From: Candidatus Gastranaerophilales bacterium
GTDB lineage: Bacteria; Cyanobacteriota; Vampirovibrionia; Gastranaerophilales; Gastranaerophilaceae
NCBI GenBank assembly: GCA_947630045.1
Contig: CANRGC010000005.1
Coordinates: forward strand, 49,751-113,750
DNA: 64,000 bases
Direction: 5' to 3'
Shown here piece by piece: positions 17,134 through 25,382 of this stretch (positions are counted from its first letter, which is position 1; each line of letters starts with the position of its first letter). The translations under genes were made by a program, and so were the position numbers. The notes beneath the pieces were generated by a model. It saw nothing but the letters and a program-made list of their open reading frames with translations. It was not told where the DNA came from and made no database searches.

Positions 17134-18186
17134 ATGTTAAAAGAATACAAGAAAACCAATGTTAAAAGGCTTTTAAGCGGTCAGCAAATTGCTGATACTT
17201 TTCTTATAGTAATAGGAATAACTCTTGCCTTCATTTTGGGAATAAGTTCAAAAAAGGCTGACAATTTAACGATTTTCGGGCTTATACTCGTTTTGATTTT
17301 TGCGCTTTATTATTCTTTATTCTTCACAAAAAAATGGCACAGGAAAGAATTGAAAAAAATCATCTTTCAATCAATTGACCGGACTAACACAAGCGCCGAT
17401 GAAATAAAAGATTTATCCAAAGAACAACAGGAACACCTTAAAGACTCTTTTTTAAAAATAAAAAATTCAAATTTAATTATCGGAGATTTGAAAGAGAATA
17501 TAAACCTTCTTGATACAAGAATTGAAGAAACAAAAAATCTTACGGCTGAGTCTTTAGACAAAACAAACGAAGAACAGCTTGCAATCAAAGCAAATATTGA
17601 AAAAATGTTTGTAATAAGACACAAAATGCAAACTATTGCCGAATTAATTCTTGAATTATCCGAATTTATTCAATCAATATCCTCTACTATAGGAACGGTT
17701 GAAGATATTGCGGAACAAACAAACCTTCTTGCTTTAAATGCGGCGGTTGAAGCGGCAAGAGCCGGCGAACACGGAAAAGGGTTTGCCGTTGTTGCGGGAG
17801 AAATCAGAAAACTTGCCGATGAATCAAAACAGGCAACAACAAAAATCACTTCTTTAATTACGGATATTCAGCAAACAACAAATTCAACGGTTATTGCAAC
17901 CGAAGAAGGCACAAAAGAAATTGAAGTCGGAATTAATCTTGCGCATGATATAGGTTCAAATATAGAAAAATTAACCGAAATCATTGACAGCATTTCAGGC
18001 GGTGTCTATGAAATAAGTCAGGCTTCAAAAAAAATGGGCAAAGGAACTTATGAAACCGATGAGTTTATTCAAAAAATGACAGAGGTTTTGGAAGTTGCGG
18101 ATAAGACATTTGATGAAGCCAATTTGAAACTTGAAAACATAAACCAAATTAACCAAAACTTTAAAGATACAATGGCGGAAGAATAG
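17134..18186 (+). CDS. Methyl-accepting chemotaxis-type receptor without periplasmic domain
   Basis: A 350-residue transducer. Two hydrophobic helices (about 21-39 and 45-65) are separated by only a few residues, so there is no ligand-binding extracellular domain. The rest is coiled coil with the highly conserved signalling hairpin tip [42 protein letters not shown] split over residues about 190-230 (given here by its ends [10 protein letters not shown] and RKLADES). Receptors of this plan sense membrane or cytoplasmic state, or interact with pilin as PilJ does; PilJ itself has a periplasmic part, so this one differs. An AAAGGTGAAAG ribosome site precedes the ATG. cheA follows after 15 nt. 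Confidence 0.9.
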   Translation: MLKEYKKTNVKRLLSGQQIADTFLIVIGITLAFILGISSKKADNLTIFGLILVLIFALYYSLFFTKKWHRKELKKIIFQSIDRTNTSADEIKDLSKEQQEHLKDSFLKIKNSNLIIGDLKENINLLDTRIEETKNLTAESLDKTNEEQLAIKANIEKMFVIRHKMQTIAELILELSEFIQSISSTIGTVEDIAEQTNLLALNAAVEAARAGEHGKGFAVVAGEIRKLADESKQATTKITSLITDIQQTTNSTVIATEEGTKEIEVGINLAHDIGSNIEKLTEIIDSISGGVYEISQASKKMGKGTYETDEFIQKMTEVLEVADKTFDEANLKLENINQINQNFKDTMAEE

Positions 18187-18201
18187 GCAAATTAAGAATT
18201 T

Positions 18202-21200
18202 ATGGAATTTCTTCAAGAAGAATTAGATGAAATTTTAAATATTTTTCTGCAAGAAGGCAGCGAAATTTTGCAGTCAATGGACAAAAACCTTCTTTTGCTT
18301 GAAAAAAAGCCTGACAATCTTGAAGTAGCCATGCACCTTTTCAGGGACGCTCACAGCCTTAAAGGGTCTGCAAGAATGCTTGGTTTTAACGGTATTCAAA
18401 ATATTGCACACAAAATTGAAGATGTTTTGGGGCTTATCAGAGAAAAAAAACTGACGGTAACATCAGAAATAACCGATACAATTTCTGACGCACTTTCTTT
18501 AATTGATACTTTAATTAAAAAAACGGTTGAACAAAAAAGCGAATTTACATCAAAAGAATCAGATATTCATATAGAAAAACTCACAAACATTTGCAAAAAG
18601 GCGGAATTGCCCCCCAAAAAAGAAGATTTGGATGAATTTAAGAAAAATTTTGCCACTATTGAAGATTTGATTTCGGGAATTATTTTAATTTATTTCAGCT
18701 GTGCCAACAGAAATGAATTTCATCAGCTTCAAGACATTGTCGATTATTCAAGCAAATTGTCAAAAATTTTAAGAGAAATGGGGGAAGATAGCCTTCAAGA
18801 ATTATGCTCAAACATCGTTGATTCCGCTCTGGAGTGTGCGCAAACGGGAGAATTTAATCAGGAAGCGCTGTTTGATTTAAACGAAAAAATAAATAAATTT
18901 GTTCAAGAGTTTAAAAAAGTCGCTTTAAAAAGGGGGCTTGAAACAAAAGACTATTATAAAAAACTGGATGATGATGAAGAACCTCATGTTGAAAGCATTG
19001 AGAGCATTGAAGAAGAATTAAAGGAAGCGGAACTCATAGAGCTTGTAACAAGGGCGGGGGACACTCTTATCTATATAAATGAGAGCAAAGATTCGCTGAA
19101 TGAAGAAAAAAGTCTTTTGAATGAAATTGTTTCAAGACTTACCAATGCAAATTTAAAAAGAATTTATCAGGTTATATTAACAATAATTTTAAATTTTGAA
19201 AAAGCGAATAAAGAGGTTGAAATTACAGCCATTGAAGCTATTAAGGAGATTTTTAATTCTACTTTAAACATAATAGATAAAAGGCTCAAGGGCGCAAGTG
19301 AAGAAGAAATTCAAAATGAAATTGAATTTTTAAGCCAAAAAACTACCATAATAGGGAAAATGGTTAAATATGACCTTAAAAACCCGAAAAAAACCGAGAG
19401 AAAACAAAATTATATTAAACAGTTTGATTGGGATAAAAGTCTTGATTCAACATCAATTAAAACCTTAAGGGTAAATTCCGACAAACTGGATAAACTTGTC
19501 AATTTAATAGGAAATTTAATTGTTTCAAGAATTAAATCACGTGAAAATCTCGGTCTTGTAAAGACTTTGCATAACGAACTTATTGAGCTGCAAAAACACT
19601 ATCATAAAATCGGTTATTATATGAAATTTTATGAGAAAAAATATATTCAGGAAACAATTAACCAGAACCCTGATTACTTACAGAAAAAAGATTCTTTTCT
19701 CGGATATAATAAACAGCTTATTTCCTTTAACAACATCAATATAGAAAAAATGAATTATGCCATAAACAGCATAAACTTTTTAATGAAGGAAATTCAGGAA
19801 AATAACATTAAATTGAACACCACGACGGCTGAAATCGAAAACATGGTAAAGGCAATGAGGGTTTTGCCGTTATCAACCGTTTTTAACTTCTTCCCGAGAA
19901 TGGTTCACAATATTGCAAAAGATAAAAACAAAGAAATTGAGCTTACAATAATCGGGGGCGAAGTTTCTGCCGATAAAAAAATTATTGAAGATGTAAAAAT
20001 TCCAATTATGCATATTATAAGAAACTCAATTGACCATGGAATTGAAACCCCGAAAGAAAGGGAACGCATTGGAAAAAACAGAACCGGAAATATAATTTTA
20101 AAGGCGGTTCAAAAAGAAAATAAAATTGTTATAAGCATAAAAGATGACGGCAGAGGAATAAACATTCAAAAAATTAAACAAAAGGCTGTTGAAAAGGGAC
20201 TTGTTTCTCTTGAGGCTGCGGAAAATATGTCTAAAGAACAGCTTGCCAATTTCATCTTTTACCCCGGATTTTCAACGGGGGATGTCGTGACGGAACTTTC
20301 AGGCAGAGGGCTCGGGCTTGATATTGTTCATTCAAAAATCTCTCAATTGAACGGAAGAATTGATGTATATTCGGAAGAAAATAAAGGAACTATTGTTGCG
20401 CTTGAATTACCAACCTCAATGGCAACAATGAAAGCTTTTATCATAATGGAAAAAAACCGTTTGCTTGCAATTCCCGCAAACAGCATAAATACGGTTTTAA
20501 GAATTTCTCCCGACGAAATTAAACAAACCGACGACAAATATTATTACATTTACAACAAAGAAGCAATACCGATTATAAGCCTGTCTTCAATTTTGAATAT
20601 TCAAGACGAAGAAAAAGAAGACCCCGATAAATATACAATTATGATTATTAAATCTGAAAACATAAACATCGGCGTTATTGTTGAAAAATTAATCGGGGAC
20701 GAAGAAATTTTAAATAAAAAATTGCCTGAACCTCTGATAAAAGTTAAAAATATTTCGGGAATTACAACTCTTGCAAGCGGTGAAATGTGTCTTTTATTAA
20801 ATGTTTCGGACATTTTAACTTCAAGCAGAAGAAATCCGCAAGAATTAACCGTAACAAAAACCCTTACCTTGCAAGATAATTCTCAATATAAAATTTTGCT
20901 TGTGGACGATTCCGTCACGACAAGAAGATTAATAGGAAACATCTTAAAAGCCGAAGGTTACAGGGTAGATACCAAACCGGGGGCAAAAAGTGCGCTTGTT
21001 GCGCTTGAAACAAACTCTTATAATTTAATTATTACAGACTATGAAATGCCTTTATTAAACGGGGTTGATTTTACAAAAGCGATTAAGAAAAACCCGAAAA
21101 CAGCAAATATTCCCGTCATTATGATAACTTCAATCGAAAAAGAAGGTCTGAAAGAAGAAGCCCTGAAAGAAGGGGTTTGCGACTTTATTAAAAAAGAAGA

Positions 21201-21264
21201 CTTTGAACAGAGAAAATTTTTAAATAAAATCAGCAAATATTTAGAATTTTCCGTTTATTCTTAA
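18202..21264 (+). CDS. Hybrid chemotaxis histidine kinase CheA with C-terminal receiver
   Basis: A 1020-residue kinase. Order: Hpt domain with phospho-acceptor H51 (DAHSLKGSARMLG); a long helical middle (about 130-400) of no clear family, possibly degenerate Hpt-like; dimerisation helices with NKLDKLVNLIGNLIVSR-like residues near 430; ATPase with N box IRNSIDHGIETP, G1 DDGRGIN and G2 SGRGLGLDIV (about 590-710); a CheW-like regulatory domain (about 725-880); and a receiver domain at the end (ILLVDDSVTTRRLI, acceptor D in LIITDYEMP). Hpt-kinase-CheW-REC order is the plan of PilL/ChpA kinases of type IV pilus chemosensory systems. It probably phosphorylates both its own REC and the REC-GGDEF protein encoded upstream. 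Confidence 0.93.
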   Translation: MEFLQEELDEILNIFLQEGSEILQSMDKNLLLLEKKPDNLEVAMHLFRDAHSLKGSARMLGFNGIQNIAHKIEDVLGLIREKKLTVTSEITDTISDALSLIDTLIKKTVEQKSEFTSKESDIHIEKLTNICKKAELPPKKEDLDEFKKNFATIEDLISGIILIYFSCANRNEFHQLQDIVDYSSKLSKILREMGEDSLQELCSNIVDSALECAQTGEFNQEALFDLNEKINKFVQEFKKVALKRGLETKDYYKKLDDDEEPHVESIESIEEELKEAELIELVTRAGDTLIYINESKDSLNEEKSLLNEIVSRLTNANLKRIYQVILTIILNFEKANKEVEITAIEAIKEIFNSTLNIIDKRLKGASEEEIQNEIEFLSQKTTIIGKMVKYDLKNPKKTERKQNYIKQFDWDKSLDSTSIKTLRVNSDKLDKLVNLIGNLIVSRIKSRENLGLVKTLHNELIELQKHYHKIGYYMKFYEKKYIQETINQNPDYLQKKDSFLGYNKQLISFNNINIEKMNYAINSINFLMKEIQENNIKLNTTTAEIENMVKAMRVLPLSTVFNFFPRMVHNIAKDKNKEIELTIIGGEVSADKKIIEDVKIPIMHIIRNSIDHGIETPKERERIGKNRTGNIILKAVQKENKIVISIKDDGRGINIQKIKQKAVEKGLVSLEAAENMSKEQLANFIFYPGFSTGDVVTELSGRGLGLDIVHSKISQLNGRIDVYSEENKGTIVALELPTSMATMKAFIIMEKNRLLAIPANSINTVLRISPDEIKQTDDKYYYIYNKEAIPIISLSSILNIQDEEKEDPDKYTIMIIKSENINIGVIVEKLIGDEEILNKKLPEPLIKVKNISGITTLASGEMCLLLNVSDILTSSRRNPQELTVTKTLTLQDNSQYKILLVDDSVTTRRLIGNILKAEGYRVDTKPGAKSALVALETNSYNLIITDYEMPLLNGVDFTKAIKKNPKTANIPVIMITSIEKEGLKEEALKEGVCDFIKKEDFEQRKFLNKISKYLEFSVYS

Positions 21265-21320
21265 TATTTTTGACTTTATTGAACATGAAAAAATATAATG
21301 TTCAATTGAGGGGTTTTGAA

Positions 21321-22046
21321 ATGATAAAAAAGTTTTTAGTCTTTTTTGTTTTTTTGGTTCAAATTTCGGTTGTATCGGCACAAGAGCCAATTAAAGCGGG
21401 AATTTCTTTTGACTTTAATCAGGAAAAAAACTCGGAAAATGAAAAAATTAAAGCCGATTTTGAAAAGGTTGAAAAACATTTTATCGAGCTTAATTACACC
21501 ATTAATGAAAAACCTTTGGAAATGATTGGTTCAAATGAAGTTATATTGAAAAAGAAAAAGTCCCCGATTAATTTCATTTATTCCAATCTTAATGTTGCGC
21601 CCGAAAACTATGAAATTTCTTTTTCAACGGGAAAAACAGAGATGAATTCAAACTCCAAAGATAAAATCGAGGTTTTATTAAAAAAATATCCCAACAGTGA
21701 TGACGTTTTATTTGCTTGGGCAATTGAATTAAAAAATGAAGGAAATCTTGACCAAGCTCTTGAAATTGCAAATAAATTAGAAGAAAAAAACCCTGATTAT
21801 GCTCTGGGACATTTTTTGAGGGGAGATATTCTCCGCAAAATGGAAAAATATAAAGAGGCGGTCAATGAATATATCTATACCGCCCAATTAAACCCTTATT
21901 GTGCGGACGCATATTATAACATTGCAAAAATTTTGGAACTTTTAGACAGTCCGGAACTTGCGCTTGATTATTATAAAACGGCATATATGATTAACCCTGA
22001 AGATAAAGAAATCAGGGATATTATTATGGACAATTACATTGATTGA
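21321..22046 (+). CDS. Secreted TPR-repeat protein
   Basis: I start at ATG 21321, preceded by GAGGGG at 7 nt, giving 241 residues with a signal peptide (MIKKFLVFFVFLVQISVVSAQEP, cleavage near residue 20); the longer frame from 21270 would bury it. Residues about 120-240 contain three tetratricopeptide repeats: VLFAWAIELKNEGNLDQALEIA, ALGHFLRGDILRKMEKYKEAV and ADAYYNIAKILELLDSPELALDYY. TPRs mediate protein contacts; no enzyme domain is seen. It follows cheA by 57 nt and could be co-transcribed. Its end overlaps the convergent regulator gene by 13 nt. Confidence 0.8.
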   Translation: MIKKFLVFFVFLVQISVVSAQEPIKAGISFDFNQEKNSENEKIKADFEKVEKHFIELNYTINEKPLEMIGSNEVILKKKKSPINFIYSNLNVAPENYEISFSTGKTEMNSNSKDKIEVLLKKYPNSDDVLFAWAIELKNEGNLDQALEIANKLEEKNPDYALGHFLRGDILRKMEKYKEAVNEYIYTAQLNPYCADAYYNIAKILELLDSPELALDYYKTAYMINPEDKEIRDIIMDNYID

Positions 22047-22909
22047 TAGTGTTTAATCATTTTTTCAATCTTTTTTTTCATAAGCTCTCTGTCTTCGACA
22101 GGATAGACAACTTCACAATTTTTTCCATATTTTAAAAGCCTGTTTAAAAGTTCGTCTTTATCTTCGTAAAAATTTGTTACTCTGACTTCAAAATCTTTAT
22201 AATGGGCAACTTCGCCCTCTTTTAAAACGTAATTTCTTATGAGTCTGCCGGTTAATTTAAAAACCGTGCCACACTCTTTAATCATGACGTTTTCCGACAG
22301 TTTGGAAAGATATTTTACGTTTTTTATAAATTTGGTGTTTATTGTTTTAAATTTCTGTTCTTTTATATGATATGCAACAAGAAAAACCCCGTTATCGGCA
22401 AATTTCAGCTTTTTTGGAATTATAACGCTTTTTGTATTTAAATAAAAAATTCTGACTTTTGAAGGTGAGTATATGTATTTGTTAAGTTTAAGAATAATGT
22501 CTTTGTTGTCGTTATCCGGCATGAAATCAGCAATTTTCGAAATTTCATTTTGCAAAATTTTATTTTTTACAAGCTCTGTGACTTTATCTTTAAAACACTT
22601 ATATTCTTTGCTTTTACACCCTTCAAACAATTTTAAAAAGGAAAGTAAAACGATAAGCCCTGATTTTTCTTTTTCGTTAAGCGAAATTTTAAAGGGGGTT
22701 TTAACTATCTGATAAGGATTTCCCTTGGTTGAATTAATCTCAAAGCCAAGCGCTCTCAGCGTTCTTATATATTTTGAGACGGTTTCCGTTTCAATTGAAA
22801 TATTTTTTTTAAGAAGTTTTTTGCGCAGATTTTCTCTTGACTCGGGGCTTTCACACAAAATTTCAATTATATCAAAAATCTTAAGACCGGAATTTAATAC
22901 AGATGACAT
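22034..22909 (-). CDS. WYL-domain-type transcriptional regulator (second of pair)
   Basis: A 291-residue protein with an N-terminal winged helix (about 1-65: KIFDIIEILCESPESRENLRKKLLK ... TVSKYIRTLRALGFEI) and a central domain with the WYL-like order of strands: VRIFYLNTKSVIIPKKLKFADNGVFLVAYHIKEQ-type residues about 150-200, then FKTINTKFIKNVKYL. WYL proteins bind small ligands or nucleic acid and regulate stress and defence genes. The exact W-Y-L triplet is not kept, so the call is by architecture. The start shares one base with the stop of the upstream paralogue, so the two are translated together and may form a heterodimer. Confidence 0.65.
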   Translation of the reverse strand: MSSVLNSGLKIFDIIEILCESPESRENLRKKLLKKNISIETETVSKYIRTLRALGFEINSTKGNPYQIVKTPFKISLNEKEKSGLIVLLSFLKLFEGCKSKEYKCFKDKVTELVKNKILQNEISKIADFMPDNDNKDIILKLNKYIYSPSKVRIFYLNTKSVIIPKKLKFADNGVFLVAYHIKEQKFKTINTKFIKNVKYLSKLSENVMIKECGTVFKLTGRLIRNYVLKEGEVAHYKDFEVRVTNFYEDKDELLNRLLKYGKNCEVVYPVEDRELMKKKIEKMIKHYQSM

Positions 22910-23823
22910 TATTTATAAAGTTCCAACGCTAAATCAAGGTTTTTTATAATTCTTTCTTTGATTATATCATTATTTACGCTAATGCAATTTGTCCCCAAAG
23001 AAATTATTCTCTGGGCGTTAAAGAAATTATTTGTTTCCAAAAGCTCTATTTCAAGAGTGTTTTTGTCGGAACCCACAATTTTTTCAATATTTTCAAGCGG
23101 ATGAGTTTTGAAATATTCTTTAGAAATTTTATATCTTGTTTTTTTTGTGTCTGTTTTTAATTCCCTGTATTTTTCTTCCGATTTTGAAACTTGTTTAATA
23201 TTATCCGCCCTAAGAAGCATTTCGCCGTCTTCATAGTTATTTGAACATCTTACATAAAGCTTGTTGTTTTTTATATTGAGTTTTTTAAGTCGGGTTACAA
23301 GTTTGACCACGCCTTTTTGGGGCGAAGAATAAATAATATCACAGGTTTCTTGAGATTGAATAAAATGGTTTATTGTGATAATTAACTTTTCGTTCACAAT
23401 ATCAAAAAAGCCGAAATTATTTATTTTTGAAAAATCATTTTCATTAAAATAATTTTTTAATTTATTATAAAAACTTTTGAGAGCATATATTTCACTATAT
23501 TCAAGGTTTTCAAGCGCAAAATCTTTCAAAAGCGAAAAAAATGCCGATTGGGAATCGGTAAATCTTAACATTATAAAATTTTTATCCAGTTTTAATTTAT
23601 AATTGTTTCCTTTATGCCCTCTTTTTATTTTGTATCCCGCTTTTATGAGGGTATTTAAATCAAGTTTGAGGGTTTCGTCAGAAACAGAAATGTTAAATTC
23701 TTTTTTAAGACAATCAATTATTTCCTTTTTTTGTAAATCTTTCTCGTAAAGAAGTTTTAAAATGGCTAAAAGCCTAAACCCCGTGAGAAGCATTCTGTCA
23801 TTTTTCAATAAAAATCTGCCCAT
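22909..23823 (-). CDS. WYL-domain-type transcriptional regulator (first of pair)
   Basis: A distant paralogue of the next gene. I start at ATG 23823 (304 residues), just after AAGGGG; the longer frame from 23859 has no ribosome site and its ATG lies upstream of a likely -10 box (TATAGT about 23846-23841). The N-terminal winged helix (LTGFRLLAILKLLYEKDLQKKEIIDCL ... SVSDETLKLDLNTLIKAGYKIKR) is clear. The C-terminal half has the strand order of WYL proteins (IIYSSPQKGVVKLVTRLKKLNIKNNKLYV). It is divergent from the S1 gene across a spacer with several palindromes, which are candidate binding sites for it. Confidence 0.65.
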   Translation of the reverse strand: MGRFLLKNDRMLLTGFRLLAILKLLYEKDLQKKEIIDCLKKEFNISVSDETLKLDLNTLIKAGYKIKRGHKGNNYKLKLDKNFIMLRFTDSQSAFFSLLKDFALENLEYSEIYALKSFYNKLKNYFNENDFSKINNFGFFDIVNEKLIITINHFIQSQETCDIIYSSPQKGVVKLVTRLKKLNIKNNKLYVRCSNNYEDGEMLLRADNIKQVSKSEEKYRELKTDTKKTRYKISKEYFKTHPLENIEKIVGSDKNTLEIELLETNNFFNAQRIISLGTNCISVNNDIIKERIIKNLDLALELYK

Positions 23824-23885
23824 TAGCCCCTTACTATACAAATAATCTACTATAACCATACTACATATTAAACTTAAATGTTAAT

Positions 23886-23949
23886 ATTTGTATTAACAAA
23901 TCTATACAAATAATAAAAATAATGATATCATATAAAGTATATACTTTAT
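23886..23949. promoter_or_regulatory. Cluster of palindromes in the regulator / S1 divergent spacer
   Basis: Three inverted repeats lie within 64 bp: ATTTGT-ATTA-ACAAAT (23886-23901), the perfect 10-mer ATGATATCAT (23922-23931) and a perfect 18-bp palindrome (23932-23949, left arm ATAAAGTAT). The last overlaps a -10-like TATACT (23940-23945) and ends just before the GGAG ribosome site of the S1 gene. Position and symmetry suggest operators for a dimeric regulator. Confidence 0.5.
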
Positions 23950-23964
23950 GGAGCAAATTTAATC

Positions 23965-25032
23965 ATGTCATCTAATAATATTTCAGACGAACAGTATGAA
24001 GAGTTACTCAAACAGTATGAGTACAATTTCAAAAAGGGTGACCTTGTTCAGGGAACAGTCGAAGGTTACGACAACGAGGGCGCCATTATTGATATCGGGG
24101 CTAAATCTAATGCAATTTGTCCCGAGAGGGAAGTAAAATCAAACAAAGAAGACAGCATTCAGGAAATTTTAAAACTCAAAGAGAAATATGAGTTTTTGAT
24201 TGTTAAAGAAGAAGATGAAGACGGCAGGTTGACCCTTTCATATCGAAAAGTCCAAAGCGCTTATAATTGGAAACAGTTGGAAGAAATCAAAAACGAAGAC
24301 AAGATTATTGAAGGAACTGTTGTTCAGGTTGTTAAAGGCGGTATTTTAGTTGATGTCTTAGGCATTAAAGGTTTTGTCCCCTCATCTCACTTAAGATCAA
24401 AAGAAACAGAGTCAATTATCGGTTCTAAAATTGAACTTAAAATTTTATCAATTGACGTTCTCCAGAATAACTTCATTTTATCGAACAGAAAAGTTTACTC
24501 TGATTCAATGGAAGAAGTTAAAAAAGATGTCTTCGGACAACTTGAAGTCGGTCAGATTGTTAAAGGTGAAGTAGTCAGAATTGCCGATTTTGGCGCTTTT
24601 GTCGATATCGGCGGGGTAGACGGGCTTCTTCCTTTGTCACAAATAAGCTGGAAGTGGGTTGATCATCCGGCAGACGTTCTTAAAATCGGTGAAAAAATTG
24701 AAGTTGAAATAATCGGAATTGATTTTGATAAACAGCGTGTATCGTTGAGCTTGAAAAATCTTGAGCCTGATCCTTGGGTTGAAGCAAAAGGCAAAATTCA
24801 AGAAGGCGAAATTATTAAGGGCAAAGTCACCAGAATTAAACATTTCGGCGCTTTTGTAGAAGTTTATCCTTGTGTGGAAGCGCTTTTACCCCAATCAGAA
24901 GTTGTTCAATATCAAAATGAGCATAATTCCATTCTTGATGTGGGCGAAGTGATTGATACCGTTGTTCTTAAATTTAACCCTGACGATAAGAGAATTGCCC
25001 TCAGCGTTAATTTAAATAAAAAATCAGAATAA
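23965..25032 (+). CDS. rpsA: Ribosomal protein S1-type protein, four S1 domains
   Basis: A 355-residue protein with four S1 RNA-binding OB folds at about 25-95 (GDLVQGTVEGYDNEGAIIDIG), 110-175 (IIEGTVVQVVKGGILVDVLG), 192-260 (GQIVKGEVVRIADFGAFVDIG) and 277-345 (GEIIKGKVTRIKHFGAFVEVY). S1 helps mRNA bind the 30S subunit, especially with weak Shine-Dalgarno sites. E. coli S1 has six domains; three- or four-domain forms occur in cyanobacteria and Gram-positives. Residues 1-20 are acidic and probably disordered. GGAG precedes the ATG. A strong terminator follows. A short S1 is notable in a genome where some transcripts seem leaderless. Confidence 0.88.
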   Translation: MSSNNISDEQYEELLKQYEYNFKKGDLVQGTVEGYDNEGAIIDIGAKSNAICPEREVKSNKEDSIQEILKLKEKYEFLIVKEEDEDGRLTLSYRKVQSAYNWKQLEEIKNEDKIIEGTVVQVVKGGILVDVLGIKGFVPSSHLRSKETESIIGSKIELKILSIDVLQNNFILSNRKVYSDSMEEVKKDVFGQLEVGQIVKGEVVRIADFGAFVDIGGVDGLLPLSQISWKWVDHPADVLKIGEKIEVEIIGIDFDKQRVSLSLKNLEPDPWVEAKGKIQEGEIIKGKVTRIKHFGAFVEVYPCVEALLPQSEVVQYQNEHNSILDVGEVIDTVVLKFNPDDKRIALSVNLNKKSE

Positions 25033-25049
25033 ATTTTATATAAAAAAAT

Positions 25050-25070
25050 GCCCGCTTATGCGGGCTTTAA
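25050..25070 (+). terminator. Terminator after the S1 gene
   Basis: Stem GCCCGC (25050-25055), loop TTAT, GCGGGC (25060-25065), then TTTAATTTT. It lies 18 nt after the stop codon at 25032. Confidence 0.85.
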
Positions 25071-25296
25071 TTTTGTTCTGTAATCCTTGTGGTGTGTGTG
25101 GTGGTATTCTCTCTTTCCTCTGTTACTCTCTTTTATGCGGTTTTTAAATCTCTCTTTTCCTCTCTTATGTTTATATAAAGTTTTTTATATGAAAAATATT
25201 GCTTTTTTATATACATATAAATTTACATTTCTTTACATTTGATTTTGGCGTTTTTGCTTTTTTTGGTTCATATTTATTTAATCTTCTTATTTTATG
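25071..25296. other. Non-coding stretch with strand-biased GT- and CT-rich tracts
   Basis: No plausible gene. A GT-rich tract (25087-25104) is followed by two imperfect CT-rich repeats (about 25107-25130 and 25147-25175) that share CTCTCTTT(T)CCTCT. The remainder is AT-rich. It lies between the S1 terminator and the prepilin promoter. Confidence 0.6.
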
Positions 25297-25325
25297 TTGA
25301 AAGAAGCCCGAAAATGAGTTATACT
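25297..25325 (+). promoter_or_regulatory. Sigma70 promoter of the prepilin operon
   Basis: TTGAAA (25297-25302), a 17-bp spacer and TATACT (25320-25325). Transcription would start near 25332, leaving a leader of about 50 nt with GAAAGG before the ATG at 25383. Confidence 0.75.
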
Positions 25326-25382
25326 AAAGCTATCTGATAATATTTGAGATGTATTCTCGGGATAGTATGAAAGGCAGTTTAA

